Of a stretch of DNA of 64,000 nt, positions 1-11,985 are shown piece after piece. The DNA comes from Stratiolaelaps scimitus. Its lineage: Eukaryota; Arthropoda; Arachnida; Mesostigmata; Laelapidae. Position 1 is the first letter of the stretch, and each line of letters begins with the position of its first letter. The DNA lies in the NCBI GenBank assembly GCA_019614645.1, contig JABWDB010000019.1:2526501-2590500 (forward strand), given 5' to 3'. The position numbers and the translations under genes were made by a program. Under the pieces are notes generated by a model. It searched no databases, was not told where the DNA came from, and saw only the letters and a list, made by a program, of their open reading frames with translations.

Positions 1-1566
1 CGTCGCGAAAGTCGAGGACGAGTGTGACATACGTAAGCGAGCTGAAAAGAAGAGATGCGATGAAAAATGAAAATGGCACCGTGTTTTCTTTGATTGCTAT
101 ACGATTTGTTGGCACTAGTACTCTATGCACGTTATGAATTTGTGTTCAGGGTTATCCTCTAAGCAGTGAATGAGATGCCGAGAATTAAAAAAAAAAACGT
201 ATAAATCCTTTTGAATTAATAGCTTCGCGGTTACACACGATATCAAAGCCTGCTATACACTAGCATGACTCGGTTTTCGCTGACGACGGTCTGACCCTAC
301 GACTAATCAAGGCTGGCCTTTTGCTTCGACTTGATGCTGATGCTGCGGCTACCATGTATTTTTTGCAACGTGCGTATAGTCGACATTAGCTAAACGGTGC
401 GTCCAACGTTGGCATCAATTTGCGACCATTTGTGCGCCATCCGACCATCGCCGTATCGTAGCCGTAACCGCTGTCCATCGAAGAGTAGAACGACAATTAA
501 TCTAGATGCTGTGGCACCAGCAGCGATCTCCTCGCATTTAGCAGTGTTCGCAAGCCAGCTCACCAGTCAGCGAGTGCGCGAGCGTCCATCCATCCGTCGT
601 AGCCTTCCGCTCTCATCTCCCTGTCTCAGCTTCGCTTTGCAGAGCAAAGATAACAGAAATAGGCAGGACACAGCATCTGCCTAGGACAGTTGCCGCAGCC
701 CGTTGGCCTGTCGCGAGGCTACGTGTATAATGCATTCGGCTCCCACGAGCTCTCCCGAGCCCCTGGCCCGCCCACAGCGACGCACACGATGTAACCATAA
801 TCGCTCTCTAGACAACGTTGGTAACCAGACAATTTTATTATGCCATTGTCATATCAATCAATCCCAATTGCCCAGTGCGATGATTCCTTTCTGCTGGCGG
901 CACTCGCTCTCGGCTCCGTACCTACCCTCGTCGTCTATCGTCCAACAATAACAACCAGAATTGTTGATGTCATATCTATATATATGCCTAATGAAGGGCT
1001 AGAATAATCGTCGATTGATGCCCACACAGTTCAAACTCCTGGTTCCTCTCCACATGTACGAGCTATGTAAATAGCGGTAAAGATAGATTGCCATGCCACC
1101 GTGGATACGAAGATGATTCGGTAAGAGTATGAACAAAATGTAGAAAGCTAACGTATTTTTATAGGCCACTGAGAGGGGCTTAAACTTACCCTGTAATTGG
1201 AAGCTAGGTAATATCGTACATGGAGTTACCTTAATGAGACTTGGAAATATCGTAGAAATATAGGTTTCATAAAGTGATGTGGACGGCCGTTAAAACTAGA
1301 GGAGGCGGAGAGATGACATCGAGCAGGACTTTCATGAATGAGAAAAGTCGTAGTAAAAATACTGGAAAGTGTTTTTAATAAAATTCCTGATACCAAAGGA
1401 TTATCTTGACAGGATAAAAAATATGGCTAAGTTCATTTTTATTTTTAAGCCAGACGTATTTATGGATGGCATTGCGGTCAATCGATGTAGGGAGCGTTAT
1501 TCAGTTTCATAATCTAAAATACGCAGATTTAACTACATTAGAGAGTGTTCCCTGTTAATATAAGTC

Positions 1567-1610
<44 letters not shown>

Positions 1611-3480
1611 GATTTATATATCACGCAAAAGTTGGGCTAATATAATACTATAGTACTGCAATGTATGAACACCCGACAAAAGGTGTGACAAAAATTCTTA
1701 TTGAATGCGCTCGTGCGCGGACGAGTGAATTCTTGTTCTGATAGGGTGAAGATTCCACAAACGTGTACGAAGTGACGGACTATACATAGAACGGCGCAAG
1801 GTATATCGGTGGCACCGACACAAGGGGTATGTATAGATGTATATAAGATACAGGCATTCTATCAACCTTCCTCAAGGAAAGACGACTTATATATATATAA
1901 GCTCACTGGTAAGTCAGAAAGTTATGCAAGAACGGCGCACAGTTACTCTTCTGATATATTTCTAGAGCGTTTTATCATGGCCCCATGTCCCAGACATCTC
2001 GGGCTCTCAGCACCGTGTGACCGTTTTCACATCACCTTGTCGTCCGAGCTGAGTCGTCCAATGAATAGGCTCCTCTATGTTGACAAAGACAGTGTCCCTC
2101 ACCAACCGCGCACACAAACCCACATACGTAACCTATAGGTCTATTGTAAGGAAGGCTGGCGACAATCGTTAACAACACTCTTCCGTTCCGGGCCTCGTTC
2201 GAACCTCACCCCGGCACCAAGGATGGGACCTCTCCTTTGTCCAGCTAAGAGAGCAGCAAGCAAGTGTCGCTGTTAAACATGTCACTCCTCTAAATAGAGG
2301 AGCACTCATCTCGATCGTATCTGCCATCCCGACCAAGGGGCTTATTAGCTGAATACAATACAAGGTTTATATAAATAAAAACATATAGACGACTAGACGC
2401 TTACTTTTATATAGCCTCTCTACATGGACGATTACATTGAAACAGCTTAAATATAGGGAATACTACATTTGGAGAACACATTTAGATTCCGTAGGGTTGT
2501 TGATGATCTTTTATAATAGTATATGGGAGCGTGCTATCGGGCCCAGCACGATTCTGTTTACCCAATAAGCTGAAGCGGTTTGTTCGAGACGGATTCGATA
2601 GTGAATCGTTGTCGATGATTTATCCGCGTCAGTTTTTTGACCAATGCTCCAATATCGTCGCAGTCTATCTGATAGGCACTGCCTCAGTGTCCCTTGTTGA
2701 GTGCGAGGTGTCACGGTCGTGCAGTCGACAATCCTAAGAAAAGTCGAAATAGAATGATGTTATGATCAAACAGCGCCTCTTATAATACGATCAGGTATCT
2801 GTGTGATCGGGGTAGGTTCTACGAGTACTTTCCAGCTTCATCTAAACATCACTTGAGTGAATACTGCGTTTGAGGAAGAAACTATATATATATATTTATA
2901 GAAGTGCGAGTATACAGCTGGCGCATTCATTTATTGAAAAGAAGGATCCTTTACAGCTCACAACGTTGGCTATTACATATGGCTCAATTTTAGAGGATTG
3001 CAATAATTTCAATTACCAACAGGAGTCCGGGCAACATCTCGGTTAGACTCGGAGCCATTTAATCAAAAGCGAAAAACTCCGTTTGAAAATATCTATTATA
3101 AATATCTTGAGTTCAATGTCACGCCGACATAGGGACCTACAAGCAGAAACAAATGTGTCATATATAGGCCAAAAATCAGAAGCAGCTTTCTGCACAGAGC
3201 GGCTATAATGAATTAAATCAATTATCTACTTGTAGTTTGATTTTGCTATAGCTAATAAGTCGAATTAATTGACTAGCGATCACCGACAATCGATACAACC
3301 AAGTTGGCGGTCTTCTTGATTCCCTCTGTGAGTCTAGCTTAATGGTCATCCCCATTTCTTTTCCTACTTCCTACTGATAGAGGAGCTTGTCTTCTGCAAA
3401 CGTAAGCACCGTTGCTCTCAGCTGACCGGTCCGCTAATAGACTGATTCGACGGGGCGCAGCATGCACATAACGTCCGCTT
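1..3480. other. Non-coding stretch, no gene seen
   Basis: This is mixed-composition sequence. Its frames stay short, and I see no coding bias or splice-flanked open stretch. It holds the large TA palindrome annotated separately, a 7-bp inverted repeat (ctcctct/agaggag) near 2283-2300, and short TA runs near 970 and 2885. A weak tRNA-like B-box (GGTTCGAAC) lies on the minus strand near 2208-2216; I did not call it as a gene. Confidence 0.6.
1565..1612. repeat. Perfect 48-nt palindrome built on (TA)18
   Basis: Eighteen TA units (1571-1606) are flanked by tcgatg on the left and catcga on the right. The flanks are complementary, so the whole 48 nt is one perfect inverted repeat that could extrude as a cruciform. 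Plain slippage explains the TA core. It does not explain why the flanks also match; these could be old element ends or a palindrome that seeded the microsatellite. Confidence 0.85.
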
Positions 3481-3530
3481 GAAGACTTACCCTAAGGTGA
3501 TGTCCGTGTACTGGTGGTAGGCTCACTCAC

Positions 3531-3721
3531 CCCTTTGGTACTACGGCATTGGGCCGCTGTATTTCTGGGTGGCCAAGGCCTGTTCGTCGTAGACCTTCGT
3601 CGGGGCTGTAACCTGCCTCTAGACCTTCCAAGCCTTGAACGCGACGTAGGCCAGCATAGGTATGTATATCTGGTTCGTGTTTTCGATGCCCCTTCCGCCC
3701 TCTTTGAGCTGCGCCTTCGTC
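3531..3721 (-). CDS. Candidate internal coding exon, product unknown
   Basis: This is a 191-nt open stretch on the minus strand. It is preceded by cttgcag and followed by gtgagtgag, both matching splice acceptor and donor consensus. Read from the acceptor it gives 63 codons without a stop, starting DEGAAQRGRKGHRKHEPD and ending NAVVPKG, with the donor splitting the last codon. G falls unevenly over codon positions (26 first, 19 second, 9 third), which is the pattern of real coding DNA. The residues are charged and glycine-rich with no membrane segment or known motif, so it would be part of a soluble or disordered region. Against it, there is no clear polypyrimidine tract before the acceptor, and no neighbouring exon could be linked. 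A second donor-like site (gggtaagt) lies about 40 nt further on. I do not recognise the family. Confidence 0.33.
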
Positions 3722-4058
3722 CTGCAAGTTTGTTCATTCACCCCCCCCCCCTAGACAATGGGGCAGGCGTTTGTTCGTGGCCTCCTCTTTGGCTGCCAGC
3801 TTTTACAGCCAAATTGTGTAGGGCAGCAGTATAGCTATGCGCAGGCCGTAGCTGCGCAGCATAAAAGACAAAGGAAAAGAAGGCTTCAGATAGAGGACTG
3901 AGTCGGAGAAGGAGTCGGAGAACGTTCGTGTCTTCTCTGGCGCTGGTTGGCTGGTTGCCCTGGCATTGGAAGCGACTCCTTCCTTCCTGCCTGGCTTTCC
4001 TGCGTGTGGTACTAAACTGGCGGCAGTCAGAGCGAACGCAACCCTTTGAAGAGATGCA

Positions 4059-4097
4059 AGCCAAGCGATGTAGCCAAGCGATGTAGCCAAGGCGAAT
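4059..4097. repeat. 13-bp tandem repeat, about 2.5 copies
   Basis: The unit agccaagcgatgt occurs at 4059-4071 and 4072-4084, followed by a diverged partial copy (agccaaggcgaatg). It looks like simple local duplication. Confidence 0.8.
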
Positions 4098-4700
4098 GAC
4101 GTCGGATACCTTAGGCGGTTAGACGGGCTAGGCGCTGTGGGTAGAGAGTAGTAGCCAGCCCTTCGTTCATCTGCCCTGCTTCCCCACAGCCTGTTTCTTC
4201 GTTCTGGCCACACATACACACCCAGACACGCACACACCCACGCACTCTCTAACCCTCTCTTATTTTTCCTCTATAGCCCTGTAATGCGATCTCTCTCTCT
4301 CTCTCTCGTTAGATTGATACCAAAGTATTCCCCTCGTCTCGCTCCTCATCGCTGGGTTCTCCCTGTGTTCTGGTATCATTGTGGCCTCTCTCTGCCTTCG
4401 CCAGCACTATCCTGAACGTCCCTAACGCCCTTGCCCTATGGCATCCTACACAGCCTTCCTTTCTCGACTCGCCGTCCTCACCAAACGTAGTCTGGACTTT
4501 TCTCCAACCTTTTTGCTTGCCTCTAACTCCCGACGTTCGCAGGCCTTTCCTAGTGCATTTTCCTTCTATTTCCCTGTGCTTCTGTCCAACCGTTCGTTCT
4601 CTTGCCCCGCGGCCACGGACAAGAAGCGTCCCTCTCCGACCACGTCAACCCTCGGTCGTTGCCCGATAGCTATCACTCAGGGCTATTTCAAAACAAACTA

Positions 4701-6500
4701 CTAAAATATTAGAAGTGCCAGTTTGCTGTACGAGTACAACAAGCTAGCACCGATCACACCATAAATAATTTTTTATGCCCAGTCTCTAGGGAACGGGGCA
4801 GCCAGGAACGGGTGTTGTATTATATATTCGGCATTTGGAACTCTGTCTCAGCTGGCAAATAGTCACAGAGCAGTTGGTGTACCGCCATGACATCTGACAA
4901 GATATGCTACTTTACATGTTACTATAATCATCTATTCGTGAAATAGTAAGTCTGATAGTTCGCGTTCTAATAACAACACATTCTAAATACTTAGTCGCCA
5001 TTTTCTGCCTCAATTGCACATGGATCACCACCAGGACGTGCCTTCAGATATATCCATAGTCTGATGCATGTCATCTTGTATGATGGCCAATATTAGATAC
5101 TTAGGCAGGTTCGGGAGGCAGGTAGACTTATTTATTGGGACGCAAAATGAAGATTTATTTTCGCTTCTGGCGGGAGGACCTGCAGCACGAAGCAGAGCGT
5201 CTAGTGATACCGAGCACAGTTGGAGACGAGGCGAAGTCCCCTGAGGAAAACGGACGGACGTACTCGATACAAACGCGTGAGGAACACCACATCCGCATTG
5301 GCGTTAAGGGAGGTACAGTGGAGGTTTTAGTATGGAAGGGTGACTATACATTGAGCTAGCTTACGGGGAGCATGGTCAGGAGTGCAGGCACTAGAAAAGG
5401 CCGCAGCAGCAGCAGCAATTTGTAAGACAATTGCACAGACAACTTTGTTTCGTTTTGGTCTGCAGTCGGTTGTAGATGGACAACGTTAGAAAGAAAATGC
5501 GCAGACCTAAAGAGCTGCCGGACCAAACACTTCTGACTTTGCTGCCGATGGGGCTAAAGATGGCAAAGAAGCGTTCGGAAAAAAAGCCATGCACTCATTG
5601 TGAGGTGAAGATTGTGTACGGCAGAGTCGAAGGCATGCGTTCATGACTTCAGCTCGCCCCTACGCCATCCATTGGCGTCGCTACCCATGCCGGCATTTTG
5701 TTGGATACCCCACCAGTGAGTGGATTTTCATGCAAACGCATCATTTTTCTTACAACTGTGTGCGACTCCGCAGAGAGTACACGCGCAATGATCCAGTATA
5801 GAAGCCCAGCCTTTATAAGTTACGTTCAAAGATAGCGTGTTTCTAGTGTTGCTGCTCTTCAAACCCACATGATGGTGGGCGACATCCTCAGGGCGGCCTA
5901 CACCGGGTCACTACAAATCACAGGCGACACGCAGGCGACTAGCACCCCGAAAACGACTTTCTGAAAAGCGTGACCGCGGCTTAGCAAGGCAGGCCGTATT
6001 GCCCCGTACACTACAGCTTCGTCGACCCCATACCCTAACCGTCCCTCCTGAACAGCAGGTTGTTGGTCCATTGTTTGAGTGTTCCGTGCGAAATGTCAAG
6101 CCCGAAAGCAACGAATACAAGACAGGCAGGCACACAGACATGGGTTCGGTGGCCGGGAAGAAACGCTTCAGCCGCCCCACAGCCCGGCCCGTTTGGTGAT
6201 TCGACGCGCTGCGAAAAGGCTCTACGCTACAACGTAAGGTTCCACAAAAGCTTCGGCGACCGGAATGGCTAACTAAGCCAAGATAATGTCAGCGAAACTT
6301 GGACCCGACAGCATCCGTTCACTACTGACTGGTGCATGGCGGTAAAAAATGCGACAATGACTAAACAACATTGATAACACAACACAGGCGGACACAGCCT
6401 AACTGATAGCCAGATGGCTTTGCGACGACCCGTTACGAGGTGTCACGCGAGAGGTGTCGCTTGAGCGGGTTCAGGACCTGCTAGGAGCTCTTCCCTGTAG
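4701..6500. other. Mostly empty stretch with one small candidate frame
   Basis: Composition is near the window average. It contains a (CAG)5 tract at 5403-5417 and the small candidate frame at 5148-5359. I see nothing else that stands out; the remaining frames are short and lack coding bias. Confidence 0.5.
5148..5359 (+). CDS. Candidate 70-residue protein or 3' exon, unknown
   Basis: This frame starts at an ATG in good context (gcaaaATGA) and runs 70 codons to TAG. An in-frame stop lies just upstream (tag near 5121), so the ATG is the natural start if it is a single-exon gene. The predicted product is acidic and hydrophilic with a valine/glycine-rich end (GTVEVLVWKGDY). It has no signal peptide, membrane segment or motif I know. 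26 of 70 codons start with G, above what the local composition suggests, and the residue mix looks like a real protein. No promoter, splice site or partner gene could be tied to it. It could equally be a chance frame in a non-coding region. Confidence 0.2.
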
Positions 6501-9500
6501 CTAGCTACCTTAATTACGTCTCTGCTTTCGCCGGCAGGACGGGCTCCGACACGCTTTCTCCTCCGCCACAGGCGTCTAGCGTCGTGGAGAGCCCGATGAC
6601 GACGGGGCTCTCCCGAAACCGGGCCGGATCAGGACGAATGCTACCGAAAGACCGCCGGCCCCCGGCTGAGAGACAGACCGACCGACTCGCCGGCTCCCTG
6701 GAGGCAGACCTCCTCTTCTGAAAGGTGAACCGAAATAGGAAAGAGAGAGAGAGAAAGAGACCACCCCCTTCGTCTGCTCTCGTCTCTGACTGTGGTTTGA
6801 ATAGCTTCGACAGAAAAAAGAAGATAAAGCTAGAACCACAGAGAGGAAGAAAGGGAAGCAGAGAGCGTCGTGATATAATTGGAAGACGATTTGTGGCATT
6901 TCGGAGAGAAGCCGACGCTCTTTCTTTCGACCTGTCCGCAGACCTCAGACCTTAGACGATGGCTGCCTTCTCCGACTTGAACCCTCTCGTATTCTCTGCA
7001 TAGGCGACAGACGACGGAGCCAGCTTCGCACTACACCGACAGCCCCGGGCCACCCCGACCGCTTCCAACCATAGAGACAGAAAGAGAAAGAGATGGAGAT
7101 GTAGCGCAGAACGCGCGAGAGAGCGATGAACGGTAACTGCCGACAACGTTGGACGACGACGACGACGACATCTAAAAAATTTCATCATTCTGTCTTTTCT
7201 TCTCCTCTTGCCCGGGCCACGAGATCTCTCGTCTGAACGTTGAGAAGGAGCGACCACGGCCCGCCTTTGGTGCCTTTTTTTCGTCTGGCCACCGCACAGG
7301 GCCTTCTACCCCTGACAGCCCAGACATAGCCCAGGCCATGGGTCAGGGTATCGCCTGCAGCGGTAGTGCCATGCCGTTCTGCGTTAGGGTGTCTTCTTGC
7401 CTTCGCCCTTCTTTGCTTCGTCTGCTCGTCTCGATGAGAAGAAAGAACGAACAGTGCACGCTTTATGGGCTTGATGGGCCCTTGGTCGCCGGGTCGGTGG
7501 CTTCGCCTGGTAAACCCCGGAACCCTATTCCTAAGCCATCCCCTTCTTCATATCGTGCAGTGTGGCCTTTAATAGCAGCGGCAAGTTCCCAACTCTAGAC
7601 CTTTTTCGTAGGCTGCATGCGTGTGTGAGTGTTTGCCCTCGGAGCCTGCAACGATCTGCCCACTCATTGTGGCGCACCATTCATTCGTTGCATCCGAACC
7701 TGAAACTTTTCCTCGGAGTCTCTCTTTCTCCACTGAATGTGAATTTTCTATCTAAGCTATGCGCATCTAGAGGAGCGCCACATATCATGCAGCAGTATTT
7801 TGATCTTCGAGTCAAGTGCTCACCTAACGGGAACGCAAGTCACGCCAGTATGAGAAGGTGGCGACGTCAGGTCGGATATCGCTGTGTGTGATAATGTATA
7901 AATGCTTAATGTGTTAAGTTTCTACAAGGTCAAGTCAAAATGCGCAACTGCCCCTAATGGAGACACATAAACTACCCACGAGTAGCTAGCTACTCGACGG
8001 CCACGTTATATGCTGCACGATTACAACGACATCCTAAGAAGCTCTGAGAGGGCGGCCGTGCTGCAACTACCGTTCACGATTTACGAGACCTAGATCGTCG
8101 TCAAGTCGGCATTGCGCTGCTTTCACTGCTGCTGCTGCTGCGGCAGTCCGTTGCGGGTTATCAAGATGAAGGAATTTCGAAATGAAGCCCGGCCAGTCGG
8201 TGTGTACCGGACGGGGGGGAATAACTCGCCGCTTGGCAGTCGCTGCCAGCAGTAGTACGAGGCGCAGTGGCGGCGGCAGCGGCGGCAGCAGCGACCGAGT
8301 GTCGAAACGAGAAAAGGAACAGCAGACCCCTGGCGCGCATCGTCGTCGAGGGGGACAAGTTGTCATTCCTCTGGCATGCCCCACTCCGTTGCTTCTTGGC
8401 TACAGCGGGCGGACAGACAGACGGACTGACGGATGGTCGGGAGACCGTCCCAAAGAGGAACGGTATGAGTTCAGATCTAAGCCGAGTTATGAGGTCCTTC
8501 TCTGCCTGCGATATGTAACCCCACTGCGGCATACTTGTGCGACAGGCCAAAGCTTTTCCTTGCGTTTACACGTTTGCCGAGATGCACTCACCGAGAGATG
8601 GGTAGGCCACCGTCACACGCACAATGACAAGATTAGTTTGGTTCCGAAATAAATACTTCCACAGTGGGACACGCGAGGCATGTTTCGAGGCTCTCGACAC
8701 AGGCGTATGCACGTCATTCAGGTCTACTTGTATACACTACATCGTTTCTTCGGTAACTCTCTGGTTCGAAGCTATAGTGAACGTATTGCTGCGTGGGTGG
8801 CAGAAACGGGCTCCTCTGAAATGGGGGATCAGGAAAGTTAAATAATAGATTATCAATTTCAGGTAAGTGAAATCTCCCGCGATTTTATTGGTCGATGCTG
8901 TTCATTTGCCTCGCTTCTTGAAGTGCAGTAAGGACTCGATCTGAACGAAGGGTGAGCTTTACGACTACTGTCTCCTGCGACAGGACAACGAAAGCGAAGA
9001 ATGTGGCTCCTTCCTGTTCAGCGCTACATAATTCACGGCAGGTGCGGCTAGAGCTGCTGCTGTAGCAGCCGCATACGATTCGATAACCCCATCCCATCAC
9101 GGTCAGTCAGTGATTCTTTATCTAAGCAACCGCCTCAATCAGACTTTGCCCGTGCTTGGCTGGTCTGCGGCGTCTTGGCTGGTCCTACTGATTAGAACAT
9201 CTCACGACCGGCATGCGTCTTCTCGACGGGACCGTCGAGCTGTCCTCGGGGCAGCCCGAAAACTCCACCCCCCCCCCCTCTCTGCCGGTTTTCCCGCAAC
9301 GCTTCCGCTTACGCTAGAGGCCTCCGATCTTTTCTTATTGGATAAGCAGGCCAGAGCGAAGTGGCTTCGGCCGAAACCGTGGCGGGTGGCTCGCTCAAGT
9401 CGTAGTGAGCCAGTCTCGCTCTCCTGGCGCTCACTGCCCCCCCCGTCGACCGCCGCTCTGCTCCGCTGGCCGTTCCATCCATCCGCTCCCGTTTAAGCAG

Positions 9501-9960
9501 CACTCACATCAGCCTAAAAGCGTGCCAAGGCAGTGGAGGCACCGAGGCAAGTGACCTTGGTTGGCTTACTATTAGTATTCTAAGCGCAATTGAGTGGACA
9601 GTGAGGCTGCGTCGAGGGCGCAGCGCCGAGCTCGTGGCAGCAGCAGTAGCAGCAGCAAAGAGGGATGAGGATCTCCGTCGGGAGGCGAGGCTAGCCCGGA
9701 CGAATCGCCATACTCGTACGGCGTAGATTGATGCCGTGTGTTGGACGATGTCGGCGGTAGGTTTAGAAGAGCAATACACGGAGTAGAGCAAAAGGAGCAG
9801 TTTAGCTGGAAACTTGTGTAAATAGGGGTCCTCACCACAGGACGCAATCGGCAGGTGGAGAGGGCCGGCTGAGCAAGGAAATAAGAATTGAAGGCTGCGA
9901 AGGCTGCCGCCAACTATCAATGTCAGTCTTTGGAGAGCTGTTACGCAGAAGACGGCAATT
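6501..9960. other. GC-rich, repeat-rich block, no confident gene
   Basis: This is GC-rich sequence with purine runs at 6740-6860, (GAC)n at 7151-7169, (CTG)5 at 8127-8141, interrupted CAG at 9636-9657 and a C11 tract at 9268-9278. Open frames occur on both strands at once, as expected when stop codons are rare because of composition. A perfect donor-like CAG/GTAAGT sits at 8860-8868, but the frame before it is already stopped. It resembles promoter/5'-UTR or intronic sequence. The ATG frame at 8182 is annotated separately. Confidence 0.5.
8182..8652 (+). CDS. Weak candidate ATG frame, 156 codons
   Basis: This is one of the longest frames in the window that truly starts with ATG, with G at -3. 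The N-terminal half is Ser/Gly/Arg-rich and encoded by GGC/AGC repeats, so it may be a compositional artefact. The part after about residue 75 is more balanced (for example KEERYEFRSKPSYEVLL) and about a third of codons start with G. Minus-strand frames are also open here, which lowers the weight of the length. I recognise no domain. Confidence 0.13.
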   Translation: MKPGQSVCTGRGGITRRLAVAASSSTRRSGGGSGGSSDRVSKREKEQQTPGAHRRRGGQVVIPLACPTPLLLGYSGRTDRRTDGWSGDRPKEERYEFRSKPSYEVLLCLRYVTPLRHTCATGQSFSLRLHVCRDALTERWVGHRHTHNDKISLVPK

Positions 9961-10930
9961 GTCAATCAATTGCTTTGTTTTACGCGGAACTTCTACGCGA
10001 GAACTCAGTTTGCTACTGAGTCGGTCATACGCAGCGATAGACTGCGTATGACTGCTGTATAGTATATATGTATTGCTGGTGCAGCCGCCGCCATATATAA
10101 GATCCGTTGATATTACAGCTCGTTTCTAGTACCCTTTTCGAGAAGGCTACAGGCTGACCGCACCTGTTTGAAGTGACTAGTTTATAGTGTATGTGAATCC
10201 AACTTAAAACGTTGCTCTGAAGTGAATTTATTATACCTGCAAGGGGTTGAGTTCTTTTCTACGATCGGAATAGTACCACGAGCGTTTGTCTTCGGAACGA
10301 ATTTCGAAACACACGTGGACACACGCGCCTGGTGTATATAACACAGAATACTCGCACGGCCGAAATGTACGTAGAGCCTTTTCTCGGTATAAAAGCACAC
10401 ATAGGTTCCTCCCAAACGTAAATGCTTGTAGATACTTGAAATCGCTGAGAAAAAAATCCACCTGAAAGAAGCGCCAGAGATGCCAAACGTTAAGGATTAT
10501 AAGCCTATAATGCCGTTGTTTATGTATGAAAATTCGAATCTTGCCCACCCTTCCCTACTGGCAGGTTACTTGTCGAGCACACTGTATACAGATTGTATAC
10601 AAGTTCCGGCTGTAATAAACGTCCGCCTGTATGCATCTTGTGCGATGATTGCGAGGATTACGGACGCACCATGATGGCACGCTATAGCCTAGCTACTCTG
10701 TTCCCAACCAACGGCATCGAAATTTCCTCGAGCTCTCACAAACTCCTGTCGTTGTTCGCGACGTATTCATGATACCGTGCATACGCTACCCACGTCGTAG
10801 ACCGTCTCACAGTGTCGACAACAGCTTGGAGCGGCCTCGAAGTGACATGACCCAGGGCCAGATATCTTCGTTCCGGCAAGCAAGCGCGCAGCCAGCCGGC
10901 CTGAGCAGGGGCAAGAGGCACAGTGGGGTT
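9961..10930. other. AT-richer spacer, nothing seen
   Basis: I see no coding bias, no transposon signature and no long repeat here. Three overlapping minus-strand frames near 10182-10548 are short and unremarkable. Confidence 0.5.
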
Positions 10931-11769
10931 GGTTCTCCATGATAATGCGGGTTAATGGAGGCTCTTAAAAGCATTTAGCCGCATCGGCGAGGCCTCGAAG
11001 GCGACACGGGAGGACGAGCGGTCGATCTTCGGATTTCTCGCGTTCGGTGCGTGCGGGCCTCGGGCCGCGTTCGCCCGCGGGGGCCTGCCTTGGCCCTCAG
11101 CCTCCCCTGCGCAGCTTGGCCTGATCATCATCGCCAGTCTGATCGCTGATTGCCACCTTGAATTCACTTTTCACTCGCCCCGTGGCAAGCCTAGTGCCAC
11201 GGGCCCATGTTAGGGCAAGCTTCATCGTGATGACACCAACGATACTACTACCAGCTTTTCGAGGCAACTGCCGAGAGAGAGAGAGCCCCTACGGAACAAG
11301 TAGCAACGTTATACCAGGGTACATAGCGGCATTGTGGACGAACTGAAGAGCCAGCCCGAAATGGACTTGTCTCTCTTCTCACTCGCTGTAGCAGCCACAG
11401 CTGCTCGTTGCTCCTCGCAATAGCTCACGTCGACGGCCTTCGCGGCTTCGTACGTCCACATCTGGGTTTTCTCTTTCGCAGTGGTAGGAGGGAGCAGCAC
11501 GTCAAAGGTAGTCTAGTGTCTAAGGCGGCTTTCCGGTTCCAACCAGGATATCCTTCCTAGGTTCCTCTCTCTCTCAGCTCAGGGTTGGTTCTTCAAGCCT
11601 GCCCCATGGATCTGGGGACGGGTGGACTTTTGTGGGAACTATTCTCAAGGTCTCGAGGTGAGGAGGCTTTCGGCAGTTTGCGCCTGACTGCGCTTACGCT
11701 AGCCTAGTGGCAAGTTCGTAACGGGAGAGAGCAAGCCACACGACCTTCTCTTCGCTCCAAAGAAGCCGC

Positions 11770-11985
11770 ATGGAGCGGAGAAGGAAGCCAGGCCAAGGAG
11801 AGTGGCCTGGACTTGCCCAGCCAGCGCAAAGCTTTGCTGACAACGGGGAGCTCCTCTCTATTCGGCTTGAGGATGTGACGCCGATCTGCAGGAAGGACGC
11901 GCCGGCTCTGCCTGAGTCTGGAACCGGCCCTCCTCCCGGCCTGGGACGACACGAGCATGACAAGGAGAACAAGGAACACGCATAA
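11770..11985 (+). CDS. Weak candidate 71-residue protein, unknown
   Basis: An ATG in good context (ccgcATGG) opens 71 codons to TAA. The product would be hydrophilic, Pro/Gly/Glu-rich and disordered, with a charged end (EHDKENKEHA). 26 codons start with G, but G is equally common at third positions, so the periodicity is weaker than for the exon candidate at 3531-3721. A minus-strand frame is open over the same interval. I recognise no motif and could see no splice partner. Confidence 0.14.
   Translation: MERRRKPGQGEWPGLAQPAQSFADNGELLSIRLEDVTPICRKDAPALPESGTGPPPGLGRHEHDKENKEHA

Larger units (their letters stand above)
3481..4700. other. Pyrimidine-rich GC block with simple repeats
   Basis: On the plus strand this block is rich in C and T. 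It includes a C11 tract (3741-3751), a 13-bp tandem (4059-4084) and a CT microsatellite (4290-4307). Plus-strand frames here, such as the ATG frame at 4438 (88 codons), are full of Ser, Leu, Phe and Pro, as expected from pyrimidine runs, and I do not trust them. The candidate exon at 3531-3721 lies on the other strand. Confidence 0.5.

Noticed and set aside
2169..2300. tRNA-like B-box (GGTTCGAAC) on the minus strand with an A-box-like ttagctgg
   Set aside because: The A-box is poor and no arm pairs. It is too weak to annotate.
4438..4704. ATG frame that looks like a mitochondrial presequence
   Set aside because: The Ser/Phe/Leu/Arg composition follows directly from the pyrimidine-rich strand, and there is no other support.
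8860..8868. Perfect splice donor CAG/GTAAGT
   Set aside because: The frame before it is closed by stops and no matching acceptor can be assigned. It could only serve a non-coding exon.
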